From CAVQJU01 sp963729215 (GTDB lineage Bacteria > Acidobacteriota > Vicinamibacteria > Vicinamibacterales > CAVVIG01), in NCBI GenBank assembly GCA_963729215.1, contig CAVSND010000031.1, forward strand, positions 459,935 through 523,934: 64,000 nt of DNA, read 5' to 3'. A program made the position numbers and the translations under genes. Of the stretch, positions 33,621 to 42,161 are shown one piece after another (within the stretch, counting starts at the first letter, position 1; each line of letters starts with the position of its first letter). The notes under the pieces are model-generated. The model made no database searches. It was given only the letters and a program-made list of their open reading frames with translations, and was not told the DNA's origin.

Positions 33621-34499
33621 CTATCCCGTCCACCAACGGTCAATCTGGCGCCGGAAGCGGGCTGGCCTGGCGGCAAACAACCGGCTCCCGCGCTTGTACG
33701 CGCGCCGCCGGAGCTCCAGTTGGCGCTCGTCAATGCAGCCAAGCACTGCGGCAATCGTGCGCTCGTCGCCAAAACGGGCCGGGGCGTTGAGGATCTGCCG
33801 ATGCAGCACGACCAGATTCTGGTGGTCGCCGAGCCACGTCCCGAGTTGCTTGAGACGTCGAACCCTTCCAGAAATGCGGCCATTCACGCCCTTCAGCAGC
33901 CGCATCTGGTACCAGTGCTCCTTGACGCGACGGCGCCAGCGGTGCAGGCTCTCGTCGCCATTCTGCCCGCGCGCGAGCGTCATCGCCTCACGCGCTCGTC
34001 GATACGTGCGTCGCATCCCGGCCCGCATCGCATCCTGGCCGGCCGCCTTCCTGATTCGTCTCGGAACGGTTCGGGTGGATCGCTCCAGTGTCCGGACGAC
34101 TCCGGGGAGCAAACGAGGAACACGGGACTGCGCCCGCTGCTTGTCCGCCTTCAACGCACGATCGAGCGATCGGACAACGGAGGCGGTGAGCACCCGCGGG
34201 TAGCGAATGCGAAGTTTCTCAAGGGTTTCGCCGCTCGCGTCCGCATCCCTCAAGGCGGACAGCCGTCGCGAGGCGCTTCTCAAGCCGCCGTTGAGAGAGT
34301 CGTAGGCCTTCCCCAGGCTCGCTTCCAACAAGCGCAACACCGCACGGACCTTCTTCACGTGCTTGCGGACCTCGTGCACGTTGTCCACCGACATCGTCCC
34401 GCTGCTCCCGACGGCGTCGACCGCCGACGTGAGCTCCGCGGACACGACGTGTGACAACTGCCGGCCGACGGCTTTTCTACGTTTGAGTCTAAACGCCAT
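33621..34499 (-). CDS. CHAD domain protein
   Basis: A 292-aa strongly basic helical protein with a CHAD domain: NVHEVRKHVKKVRAVLRLLE in the first half and the repeated counterpart SLHRWRRRVKEHWYQMRLL in the second. The conserved His/Lys/Arg positions form the polyphosphate-binding surface. CHAD proteins bind inorganic polyphosphate granules (established for the family). No CYTH domain or ppk gene is nearby. ATG 34499. Confidence 0.92.
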   Translation of the reverse strand: MAFRLKRRKAVGRQLSHVVSAELTSAVDAVGSSGTMSVDNVHEVRKHVKKVRAVLRLLEASLGKAYDSLNGGLRSASRRLSALRDADASGETLEKLRIRYPRVLTASVVRSLDRALKADKQRAQSRVPRLLPGVVRTLERSTRTVPRRIRKAAGQDAMRAGMRRTYRRAREAMTLARGQNGDESLHRWRRRVKEHWYQMRLLKGVNGRISGRVRRLKQLGTWLGDHQNLVVLHRQILNAPARFGDERTIAAVLGCIDERQLELRRRAYKRGSRLFAARPARFRRQIDRWWTG

Positions 34500-34548
34500 G
34501 ATTTCCGGGCAGGAGCGCGCGCGTCCGTCGCCTCCCCCTCGGCTTCCC

Positions 34549-35232
34549 TCATCGGGACGCTTCGAGGGTGTACCTGGCGATGAAGTCGCCGGCTCCCGAC
34601 GACACGTAGATTTCCCCGGGGCGAGTCGGGTTCCTGTACACGCGAAACCCGCGATAGGTCCCGTCCGGTGTGAAGCTCGCCACGTAAGGCTGCCGGCCGG
34701 CCAGTATCCAGACTTTGTTGTCGAACACGATCCAAATCCCCCGGTTGGCGCCGGGCGGCACCGCCGAGACGGCATTGCCGGGCGCCGGGGGCCGGACGCT
34801 CGGCGGCGGGCGATCGCCAGGCGGAGCCTCGGCGGCAGCGCTTTCGCCGGCTGCCTCTTCTACCTCGGCCGGCGCGGTTGCGGGCGGCGGTGCCAACGTG
34901 TCAGCCACCTGGTCCGTTCGGCGCCGCTCGTAAGGACGCATGAGCTTCCCGCCGATCGGGACGTACACGATGTTGTAAGGGTCGCGCGTGCCGTCGACGT
35001 AGATCGGAACGCCTTTGAAGCTGCTGCTGCGCACCATCACGGCGCCGTCGAAGAATACCGTCGGGCCCGATGGATAGTACGACGTGCCGCCCAGAACGAC
35101 CGGCTCGCCGCTGAACCGGAAGTCTGATCCGGATGACGCGATTCGCGACGCATCCGTGTCGGTGATTTGACCCGCCGCCGTCGCCGCTGCCTGAAGCACG
35201 ACGATCACGACACCCGCGATCCACGAGCGCAC
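34549..35232 (-). CDS. Secreted hypothetical protein
   Basis: A 227-aa exported protein: signal peptide (about residues 1-21, ending AAATAAGQ), a conserved-looking N-terminal part (SDFRFSGEPVVLGGTSYYPS, VYVPIGGKLMRPY), a Pro/Ala-rich linker, and a beta-rich C-terminal part (IWIVFDNKVWILAGRQPY). I recognise no family. The GTG at 35232 is chosen because GGAGG lies five bases upstream; the longer frame to 35484 overlaps the divergent gene's control region. Confidence 0.72.
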   Translation of the reverse strand: MRSWIAGVVIVVLQAAATAAGQITDTDASRIASSGSDFRFSGEPVVLGGTSYYPSGPTVFFDGAVMVRSSSFKGVPIYVDGTRDPYNIVYVPIGGKLMRPYERRRTDQVADTLAPPPATAPAEVEEAAGESAAAEAPPGDRPPPSVRPPAPGNAVSAVPPGANRGIWIVFDNKVWILAGRQPYVASFTPDGTYRGFRVYRNPTRPGEIYVSSGAGDFIARYTLEASR

Positions 35233-35403
35233 GGCAACCTCCGCCTGGACGAAAGCATGACCGCTGCCATTCGCCAGCTCGGCCGGTCGCGATTCGGTTG
35301 TGCGCGCTGACACCGCGCCGGTTTGACGGCTAAGGCGGAGCTTGGCACCGTGGTACGCGCGATGCAGTGGACGCGAACGGAGCGATCGCAAAGGAGGATC
35401 TCG

Positions 35404-35962
35404 GTGAACATCAAACGAACGATCACGGCCGGCGCTTTTGCCATCGCGACCGCGACAATCGCCACCCAGAACCCCATTGCGCAAACACCCGCACCACCCG
35501 CTGCCGGGCCGCAGCAGAACGCACCCGGTCCGCTTCCCTGCGTGCCATTGAACCAGGCGGCGGCGCCAGGGAATTCGTCGAGCTCGCCGAGTGCCGGACG
35601 TCTTCCTTCAGCCGGAACGAAGCCGGCCGAGAACACCAACACAACGCCGGCGGCACCGGACAATTCCCAGAGCGCCGCGAGTACCGGTTCCCTGCCCCGC
35701 GTCAACGGCGCCCGACCAGAGCCTCCCGCCGGCGATACCAGCCACGCCGCCGGCGCCGCCGCGCGTGCCCGCGAAACCACCGACGCCGCGCGCACCAATC
35801 CAGACGCCTCCGCTGCCGCCAACGCCTCCCGCGCCGCCGCGGCCGCCAGCCACGGCGCTGCCGGTGCCGCCACAACCGAGCACTGCCCCGGCGCCGCCGA
35901 CGACGAACGCGCCGGCGCCTGCAGCTTCAACGCCTGCGCCCGACAGTTCCGGTCAGAAGTAA
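35404..35962 (+). CDS. Secreted proline-rich hypothetical protein (frameshifted)
   Basis: About 185 aa after repair. The signal peptide (AFAIATATIATQNPIAQ) is followed by a Pro/Ala/Ser-rich low-complexity chain. The GTG at 35404 has GGAGG seven bases upstream. The proline-rich frame switches at about 35690-35750 to one that continues PATPPAPPRVPAKPPTPRAP and ends at 35962. The alternative, staying in frame to 36243, makes an alanine-rich run and swallows the next gene. Probably an extended, secreted or wall-associated linker protein. No domain recognised. Confidence 0.6.
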
Positions 35963-36042
35963 GACGGGCGGCGGGCGGGCGTTGCGTGTCGTGCAACGCT
36001 CTGCCGGCGCCGTTCACTACAGCGAGAGCACGGAGAACGCGC

Positions 36043-36243
36043 ATGGAGACACAAGGCCGGTTGATTGAGTTCTGGCTCGTCGGCGTGAAGCGATGTGTCC
36101 TGTGCAGCGTGGACCAGGAGCTCGAAGTACGGCTCTACGATCGCGGACTCCTTGTTGGCCTGGAGCCGTGCCAGACATCGCGCGAAGGGCTCGAGATCGC
36201 GAAGAGATGGCGGACGAAGCCGCCGCTCTGGCCGCCGTTCTAG
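36043..36243 (+). CDS. Small cytoplasmic hypothetical protein
   Basis: A 66-aa protein (METQGRLIEFWLVGVKRCV at the start, REGLEIAKRWRTKPPLWPPF at the end) with an alternating hydrophobic/charged core and three Cys. ATG 36043 with GGAG eight bases upstream. It fits a small beta-rich domain but I do not recognise it. It lies in the same frame as the N-terminal part of the 35404 gene and is separated from it only by my choice of frame. Confidence 0.55.
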   Translation: METQGRLIEFWLVGVKRCVLCSVDQELEVRLYDRGLLVGLEPCQTSREGLEIAKRWRTKPPLWPPF

Positions 36244-36267
36244 CGGCGGCCGGACACTTCTGGCGGA

Positions 36268-37170
36268 CTATTTTTTCAGTTTATCGATCGCCCGCTGGGT
36301 GATGGTCGGCCGGCTGGGTTCGAACTGACGCACCGCCGCACGGGCGTAGGGTTGCAGCTGCCGGCCCGCATACGTCACGTAACCGACCTGCCGGATGTCA
36401 TTCAGCGTTTGCCTGTAGTGATCGATGAGCGAGCCGGCGAGGATCTTCCCGGTCCGGCCGGCGCCGGTTCGCGCCGAGGCGGAGAGCCAGCGCACGCCAT
36501 CCGGCACGGATCGCGCCGCGGATAGCGCCATCATGGAGGATGTTTCGAAGATCGACTGGCGCTGCCGCCGCGACTCGGCTTTGAGATCCGCCCACAGGCC
36601 GTTGATCGTCTCGGCGGCCGGAAAACCCTGAGGCTGAAGCGACCGCGCTTCGGCTCGTATGGCATCCCATTCCGCGCGAAGGCCCGCGACATCGAGCGGC
36701 GGCGTGTTGATCGCCGAGGCAACTCGAGACGATGTCCGCTGGAGCCCGTCCAGCAGCTCGTCGACGGTCGTGAACTGCGTCTCCTGCTGCAGCAGGCCTT
36801 CGGCCTTGAGCGCGTCAGCGATTTCCGGAATGAGCTGACGACCCGTTCCGCACAGGTCCGCAAGGGCGGCGAGCACCCAGACGGGCGAGGCGCGGAAGGC
36901 GACAATGCCGAGCACTTCCACCGCGTTCCCGGCCGTGCGCCTCGCCATGAAATCGGCGGGCAGTTCCTCCGCAGCTTTATAGACACCCTGCGCGCCGCCG
37001 ACGTCCTCGATTAAGAACCGGAGGGTGGTGTCGACGAGATTCTTGTACAGCTCGCTCTTGCGGACTCCTTCGGGCAGCGCCACCTCGCCGACTTCGCGTG
37101 CCGCGCCGGCGCCAAGTCCCAGTACCGCGCGAACCAGCCGCTCGGGGACCGAGAGCAGATACTCTTTCAC
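36268..37170 (-). CDS. Hypothetical alpha-helical protein
   Basis: A 300-aa protein with no signal peptide, predicted mostly helical (for example LVDTTLRFLIEDVGGAQG; RTAGNAVEVLGIVAFRASPVWVLAALADL, a hydrophobic stretch that could sit in a membrane). The C-terminal half is basic and ends in ITQRAIDKLKK. Base composition matches its neighbours, and start and stop are normal (ATG 37170). I do not recognise the family; a peripheral membrane or lipid-interacting protein is only a guess. Confidence 0.7.
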   Translation of the reverse strand: MKEYLLSVPERLVRAVLGLGAGAAREVGEVALPEGVRKSELYKNLVDTTLRFLIEDVGGAQGVYKAAEELPADFMARRTAGNAVEVLGIVAFRASPVWVLAALADLCGTGRQLIPEIADALKAEGLLQQETQFTTVDELLDGLQRTSSRVASAINTPPLDVAGLRAEWDAIRAEARSLQPQGFPAAETINGLWADLKAESRRQRQSIFETSSMMALSAARSVPDGVRWLSASARTGAGRTGKILAGSLIDHYRQTLNDIRQVGYVTYAGRQLQPYARAAVRQFEPSRPTITQRAIDKLKK

Positions 37171-37185
37171 GTCGTTCGCCGCGTC

Positions 37186-37620
37186 TTACGGCTCGGTGTT
37201 GACCGCGTAGTACGCAATCGTCTGCGTCGGCACTTCCTTGAACCAGTGCGGCGTTTTGGCGGGGATCGTAATCACGTCGCCCGCAACCAGATGACGCGTC
37301 TCACCGCCCTGGATAGCGGCGGCACGGCGCTGACCCTCCGCCGTTTCCCTGGACCCCACGAGCGTCCCGCCCGTCACGAACGTGGCTTCGCCTTCCACGA
37401 TGATGAACACATGGTTGGTGTTCTCGTGCCACTCGACCTCACCCGCGCCTCGGCGCTGCGCCAGCACGACGAGGCCGTGGTCGTCGATGATCGACCCGCC
37501 CCTGGCCATCGTCGCCGTCACCTTGTCGTGGGGCACGTAGGTCACCACCGTCGGCACGCCGTCGGCCGTCACCCCCACCGCCATGGCCACGCACATCGCG
37601 AGAGCCGGCCAGAGTTTCAT
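37186..37620 (-). CDS. Secreted cupin domain protein
   Basis: A 144-aa exported single-domain cupin: signal peptide (ending AVGVTADG), cupin motif 1 in EVEWHENTNHVFIIVEGEATFV, and motif 2 in HLVAGDVITIPAKTPHWFKEV. His residues in WHENTNH and TPHWF are the candidate metal ligands. ATG 37620. It precedes an amidohydrolase gene in the same direction and may be cotranscribed. Confidence 0.88.
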   Translation of the reverse strand: MKLWPALAMCVAMAVGVTADGVPTVVTYVPHDKVTATMARGGSIIDDHGLVVLAQRRGAGEVEWHENTNHVFIIVEGEATFVTGGTLVGSRETAEGQRRAAAIQGGETRHLVAGDVITIPAKTPHWFKEVPTQTIAYYAVNTEP

Positions 37621-37631
37621 GGTTGATCTCC

Positions 37632-38987
37632 TTATTTCAGTTCGTTCCGGATGATCTTTCCGCCCTTCATCACGAACTTCACGCGCTGCAGTTCGGTGAT
37701 GTCGGACAGCGGGTCTCCAGAGACGGCGACGATGTCGGCGTACTTGCCCTTGTCGATCGAGCCGATCCGATCGCTCCAGCCCATCGCCTCGGCGTTGATC
37801 GATGTGCCGCCCTGGATGACACGGGCCGGCGCCAGGCCCGCACGCTTCACCAGCATCTCGAAATCGAGCGCCTGTGTCCCGTGGGCGTACGTGGAACCGT
37901 CGGCGCCGCTCCCAACCATGATCTTCATGCCCTTGGTGGTGCCCGCCATGGTGACGGCCTTCTCGAAGATCGGAATCATGCGGTACTTGCCGCCGGTGTT
38001 CTTCGCGTCGTTGTCGTCCATGTACGGCTCGATGTACCGCTGGAGTGTCGGATCGTAATAAAGACCCTTCGCGACCATCATGTTGGCCTGCTCCTGATCC
38101 AGATCGTACGCGTGCTCGATCGTGTCGCAGCCGGCGATGATGGCGTTCTTCTGCCCCTCGCCTCCCAGCACGTGGCACGCGGCCTTCTTGCCCAGGCGGT
38201 GCGTCTCGTCGATGAGCGCCTGCAGCACCGGCAGCGGATACGTCAGCACGTACTGCGCCTTGCCCGTGGCGTCGAAGGAATACGCGCCCGTCGGGAACAG
38301 CTTGATCCAGTCGGCGCCGCGGCCGATCTGTTCACGAACGGCCGCGCGTCCCTCGTCTGCGGAGCGAATCACGGTGCTCGCCAGCGGATTCGGCGGATTC
38401 GCCGGATTCGGCGGCGCGGCGCCCCACACGATCCCAAGGGTGGACACCTGATACCGGGGACCGTCGAAACGGCCCTGGTTGATCGCGTCCCGGATATCCA
38501 CATCCGCATACCCATTGCCGTGCGAGCTCATGTCGCGTGCCGTGGTGAAGCCCGCGCGGAGATCCGACTGGGCGTTCTGGACGGCAATCAACATCGAGGC
38601 TTCCGTGGTCCCCTTCGGCCCCCGGTTGTTGAACATGTGCGTGTGCGCGTCGATGAGCCCGGGGAGCACCGTCGCCTGGCTGAGATCGATCACCTGAGCG
38701 CCGGCCGGAATCTTCACCTGGCCTTCCGGACCGACGTCGACGATGCGCTCGCCAGTCAGCACGACGACCTGTTTCGTCAGCACCTGGCCCGTCTTGCTGT
38801 CGAACATCCGGCCCGCCCGGACGGCAAGCGTCCGGGGCGCGGGAGGACATTGGAAGATGCCGCCGTCAGATCCGACGCACGGCGTCGGGCCGGCGCCTCG
38901 CCACGGGGCCGGCGGAACCTGCACCTGCGCCCACAACGTGGCCGCGCCGAACAGAATCCCGAACACCAGTACGGCATGACGTCGCAT
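37632..38987 (-). CDS. Secreted amidohydrolase, Xaa-Pro dipeptidase-like group
   Basis: A 451-aa exported amidohydrolase. The signal peptide ends AATLWAQ. The N-terminal metal site is IDAHTHMFNN (HxH), then TTARDMSSHGNGYA, KKAACHVLGGEGQKNAIIAG (further His), TIEHAYDL and the DIVAVSGDPLSDIT C-terminus. These fit the imidazolonepropionase/prolidase-like amidohydrolase group common in Acidobacteria. Start ATG 38987; the longer frame to 39071 has no leader logic. Substrate unknown. Confidence 0.9.
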   Translation of the reverse strand: MRRHAVLVFGILFGAATLWAQVQVPPAPWRGAGPTPCVGSDGGIFQCPPAPRTLAVRAGRMFDSKTGQVLTKQVVVLTGERIVDVGPEGQVKIPAGAQVIDLSQATVLPGLIDAHTHMFNNRGPKGTTEASMLIAVQNAQSDLRAGFTTARDMSSHGNGYADVDIRDAINQGRFDGPRYQVSTLGIVWGAAPPNPANPPNPLASTVIRSADEGRAAVREQIGRGADWIKLFPTGAYSFDATGKAQYVLTYPLPVLQALIDETHRLGKKAACHVLGGEGQKNAIIAGCDTIEHAYDLDQEQANMMVAKGLYYDPTLQRYIEPYMDDNDAKNTGGKYRMIPIFEKAVTMAGTTKGMKIMVGSGADGSTYAHGTQALDFEMLVKRAGLAPARVIQGGTSINAEAMGWSDRIGSIDKGKYADIVAVSGDPLSDITELQRVKFVMKGGKIIRNELK

Positions 38988-39145
38988 CACCCATCCTCCT
39001 GTTGCCGGTAAGCCGCCGGCCGCGGCGATTCTAACCAAAGCCCCCGTGAAGGAATAGCGTAATCTCGGCATCGTGGAAGCTGTCGATCCGGGGCGAGTCC
39101 AATCGTCGTGATGGTAGAGCCGACGGCCAAACCACAGGAGAGACC

Positions 39146-39595
39146 ATGCGATTCATCATCACCGCGCAGCGCGGCGAGCAGGGCAGCCTGCCCCAGGCCG
39201 ATGCGCCATTCGACGAGAAGCTCTTCACCGACTACATGAGGTTCAACGAAGAGATGCACAAGGCCGGTGTGCTGGTCGCCTCGGAAGGACTGAACCCCCG
39301 CGGCCAGGGGGCGCGCATCGAGGCGAAGAAGGGAAAGCGGGTAGTCGTCGACGGCCCGTTCACCGAATCGAAAGAGCTGGTCGGCGGCTTCTACATCCTC
39401 GAGGTGCCGACACTGGACGACGCCATCGCGTGGGCGTTGCGCTGCCCGACCGGGCTGGGCTTCGACGATGTGCTCGAAATCCGTGCCCTGACGGGCGAGG
39501 ACGACGTCCCTCCAGAGATGCTCGAGCTGGTCCGGAAGGCGGCCCCGACCTGGAGCGCGACGTTCTCAGCGCGTCGGCCCAAAACCGGAAGCTGA
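39146..39595 (+). CDS. YciI-like/DGPF domain protein
   Basis: A 149-aa protein of the YciI-related DGPF family (also called PhnB-like): RFIITAQRGEQG, then VVVDGPFTESKELVGGFYILEV, the signature. Such proteins form dimeric ferredoxin-like barrels and are often near extracytoplasmic-function sigma genes. None is visible here, so it may be solitary. AGGAG precedes ATG 39146. The C-terminal tail is not conserved. Confidence 0.9.
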   Translation: MRFIITAQRGEQGSLPQADAPFDEKLFTDYMRFNEEMHKAGVLVASEGLNPRGQGARIEAKKGKRVVVDGPFTESKELVGGFYILEVPTLDDAIAWALRCPTGLGFDDVLEIRALTGEDDVPPEMLELVRKAAPTWSATFSARRPKTGS

Positions 39596-39604
39596 CCGGA
39601 AGCC

Positions 39605-40498
39605 TCATTCGCGCTGCTGACGGTCGCGAAGGTAAGCGGCGATCTCGCTGTAGGGCTGTTTGTCGCCCGAGTATTCAGCCCATCCGAGCGGCGTCCCGCC
39701 GTACGCCGTGTCTTTCGCGTCGAGCCGCGCGCCGGCCTCCACGAGCGCCTTGACGGCATCCAGCGAGCCTGAACTCACGGCGTGATGCAGCGCCGTGGCG
39801 TGTGAATAGAGATCCGGGCTCACGGTGTTGGGATCGACGCCGCCCGCAAGCAGCCGGCGCAGCGCCTCGGCCTTGCCCCTGAGCGCCGCGAGGACGAACG
39901 CCAACTGCTTCTCCCGCACTGTCGCGGACACGAGCAGGCGGCTGGCATCGTCCCATCGCCCGAGGCAGACCGCCGTCGCCAGCGTCACCGGTGCGCCTCG
40001 CTCGACCAGATGCGCGGCCGCGTCCACGTTGCCGTTGACGAGGGCACTCTCCGGAGCGTTCGAGGGCGACGCGCCGGCGTCGAGCAGAACGTCGATGAGT
40101 CCGATCTGGACGTCACACTGCCGGGCTATCCACGAAAAAGCAACCAGACGGAGCGCGTAGTCGAGCTGCTCTCGCAGCCGGTCCGCACACGTGCGCTGCG
40201 CCGCCCTCAGAATCGTCCGCGTCACCTCGACGATGTTGGCGGGCAGCCGTCCGTTTCGAACGGGATCCTCGGCGACGAACCAGAGCAGGTACGGTTTCGC
40301 AAAGAAGCTGTCGGCGGCGTCGCCGATCTGCTCGCGCAGCCACGCGGGAGGAGGGTCGAGCCGTTCGCAGGCGAGCCCTGGGTGGGCGGACAGCAGACGC
40401 TCCAGTTCGCCGACGTCGCCGGCGTCAACGGCGGAGACGGCAACGCGGAAGAGATCGGCGGATCCGTTCAATGTCGGTTGCGTCTCACTCCCAGCCAT
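39605..40498 (-). CDS. Ankyrin repeat protein
   Basis: A 297-aa cytoplasmic protein: an N-terminal helical region (ADLFRVAVSAVDAGDVGELERLLSAHPGL) and a C-terminal series of ankyrin repeats (LIDVLLDAGASPSN, LVERGAPVTLATAV, LRRLLAGGVDPNTVSPD, LHHAVSSGSLDAVKALVEAGARLDAKD). The shared first-repeat logic (GD-x3-LERLLSAHPGLA) also occurs in the ankyrin gene at 52743, suggesting two paralogues. ATG 40498 overlaps the methyltransferase-like gene by 31 bases. Protein-binding scaffold by family; partner unknown. Confidence 0.87.
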   Translation of the reverse strand: MAGSETQPTLNGSADLFRVAVSAVDAGDVGELERLLSAHPGLACERLDPPPAWLREQIGDAADSFFAKPYLLWFVAEDPVRNGRLPANIVEVTRTILRAAQRTCADRLREQLDYALRLVAFSWIARQCDVQIGLIDVLLDAGASPSNAPESALVNGNVDAAAHLVERGAPVTLATAVCLGRWDDASRLLVSATVREKQLAFVLAALRGKAEALRRLLAGGVDPNTVSPDLYSHATALHHAVSSGSLDAVKALVEAGARLDAKDTAYGGTPLGWAEYSGDKQPYSEIAAYLRDRQQRE

Positions 40499-40947
40499 CG
40501 CGGCACGTGCCCCTTGTAGCGTTCCCAATCCGCGCCGTACGTGCGTGCGAGCCAGGGCTCCTCGCCAAACACGACACGCAGGTGGAATGCTGTCGTCACG
40601 ACGATCGCATAAATCGCGAGGGGACGCGACCAGAACCCGAGTGCCCAGCCACACAGGATCAGCACGACGGCGACGTACATCGGGTTACGCGACAGCCGGT
40701 AGACTCCGGTCACGACCAGCGCGCGCGGCGGGTCCCAGGGAGCCAGTGTGCCGCGGCCCGTCCGATAGAAGGCGCCGACACACCACAACAGCAGGACCAC
40801 GCCTGCTGTGAACGGGATCAAGGCGAGAAGATTGAACGAGAGGCCGGCAAGCCGTCCGCCGAGCAACAGGACAGGAACAACGAACGCGACGACCGCCGGC
40901 AGAGCGAGGAACGCGAGAACGGCTCGCCACCAGAGCGTCTTCACCAC
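40468..40947 (-). CDS. Isoprenylcysteine carboxyl methyltransferase-like membrane protein
   Basis: A 159-aa protein with about four transmembrane helices and the ICMT/phospholipid-methyltransferase C-terminal signature (ALVVTGVYRLSRNPMYVAVVLILCGWAL, followed by EEPWLARTYGADWERYKGHVPRW). The bacterial members methylate lipids or are uncharacterised. The GTG at 40947 is the listed start; its end overlaps the ankyrin gene start by 31 bases. No RBS stands out. Confidence 0.82.
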   Translation of the reverse strand: MVKTLWWRAVLAFLALPAVVAFVVPVLLLGGRLAGLSFNLLALIPFTAGVVLLLWCVGAFYRTGRGTLAPWDPPRALVVTGVYRLSRNPMYVAVVLILCGWALGFWSRPLAIYAIVVTTAFHLRVVFGEEPWLARTYGADWERYKGHVPRWLGVRRNRH

Positions 40948-40967
40948 GGGCGGCTTCTTCTAAAGCA

Positions 40968-41552
40968 TCAGTCGGCAGCCGCCGTCGCGCCAAGGCAGCG
41001 GGACGGACATCCGGGCCAGTCATGACCGCGATAGCGCCCGAGCAGCGTGCCGATCGCGACGACAACACGGAACAGCACGGTTTGAACCGGCCGCGGCATG
41101 AGGAGCACCGTCTGGGTGTGGCGGTGCCGCAAGGCCGCGTGGGCGATGTAGAAGAGCGGAGGACGTCCGTCCGGGCCGGCGTTCAAGACTTCGAAAATCG
41201 CCTGAAGATACCGGTCCAGGTCTACGACGGGACGGGCGTATCCTTCGGATTCGAGGAGCTCGTCGCCGTCATTCCACCAGCGATGCGCCAACCCGCGGGC
41301 GATCGTCGTCGATTCGCCCGGGCCCGCAGTGGTTTTCCGGCCGTCGATGACATAGGAGAGAACCCCGGATTTGACGTACACGTCCTCGTCCTCGACGAAA
41401 TGAATGTGCATCGGGGGCCCTTCGCGGTGCGGAGGCAGCGTGCCCTTCAATTCCAGCCACGTCTCCCCGCCGCGCTTGACGCGCCTCATGGCGAGGGTTT
41501 CGCCGGTGTGTCGATTTTCCAGTGCCAGGCTCTGTCCGCCGCGATCGGCCAT
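40968..41552 (-). CDS. Cupin protein with C-terminal membrane segment
   Basis: A 194-aa protein: beta-sheet cupin region with motif 1 PPMHIHFVEDEDVYVKSGVLSYVIDG and motif 2 in GESTTIARGLAHRWWNDGDEL. The C-terminus has a hydrophobic stretch (TVLFRVVVAIGTLLG) that is probably a membrane anchor. GGGAG precedes the chosen ATG 41552. Likely a metal-binding non-enzymatic or small-molecule-sensing cupin; role unknown. Confidence 0.78.
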   Translation of the reverse strand: MADRGGQSLALENRHTGETLAMRRVKRGGETWLELKGTLPPHREGPPMHIHFVEDEDVYVKSGVLSYVIDGRKTTAGPGESTTIARGLAHRWWNDGDELLESEGYARPVVDLDRYLQAIFEVLNAGPDGRPPLFYIAHAALRHRHTQTVLLMPRPVQTVLFRVVVAIGTLLGRYRGHDWPGCPSRCLGATAAAD

Positions 41553-41599
41553 CACGTGAGTCTCCCGCTGATGATTCAGAATGTTCCGCGAAAAGCGTG

Positions 41600-42094
41600 C
41601 TAGCCGAAGGTCAGACCGGCCCGAAGCGCCCAGTAATGAAGCGCTCCCCGCTCGTCCGGGCGGACATGATCTCGAAACTCGAGGCGCAGGCCGCGGTGGT
41701 GCCCCCAGACGATAACTCCCCCGCCCGCGTTCCACGCTGGAAATCCACTCTCTCCCTCCATGTGGGTGTAGCCGCTCGTCACGAACGGCTGCAGCCCGGT
41801 CTCGTGCGAACGCTGCCCGAAGTGCCAGCTCCCGTTCAGCGACACAACGCCGAGGGTCTTGAAGATTCCGGCCTCACCACCCACGCCAAGCCCCGATGCC
41901 ACGAGCCACTCGCCGCCGCCACCCGCCACGATGGCCGCGCCGGCCGGCGCCCAGACGCCTGACACACCGCCCGGCCCGGCATAAACGTACCCGTCGCTCC
42001 GCACCTGCGCGGATGCGCGCGCCGGGATTCCCATCAACAGTCCCACGCTTGCACACAGAAGCGACAGACGAGCCATCCGGGTACGGAGTGTCAT
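41600..42094 (-). CDS. Small outer-membrane-like beta-rich protein
   Basis: A 164-aa exported protein with a signal peptide (ending ARASAQ) and alternating short strands with aromatic turns, ending YWALRAGLTFG (C-terminal pattern of outer-membrane barrels). Rich in Gly and aromatic residues. Compatible with a small beta-barrel of the outer-membrane beta-barrel superfamily. Start ATG 42094 after GGAG; a GTG one codon upstream is an alternative. Confidence 0.7.
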   Translation of the reverse strand: MTLRTRMARLSLLCASVGLLMGIPARASAQVRSDGYVYAGPGGVSGVWAPAGAAIVAGGGGEWLVASGLGVGGEAGIFKTLGVVSLNGSWHFGQRSHETGLQPFVTSGYTHMEGESGFPAWNAGGGVIVWGHHRGLRLEFRDHVRPDERGALHYWALRAGLTFG

Positions 42095-42161
42095 CACGTT
42101 CTCTCCTCGCCGGGTAATGCGAGAAACGTGATGCGAAAGGCTCAGAGGCAGGATGCGAATC

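Noticed and set aside
35320..35360. Sigma-70 promoter starting TTGACG upstream of the proline-rich gene
   Set aside because: A TTGACG is present, but no TATAAT-like box sits at 16-18 bp; too weak to annotate.
36043..36243. C-terminal extension of the proline-rich gene (single 306-aa frame from 35323)
   Set aside because: The continuous frame makes an alanine-rich segment and lacks the earlier stop; a ribosome site before ATG 36043 favours a separate gene, though this is not certain.
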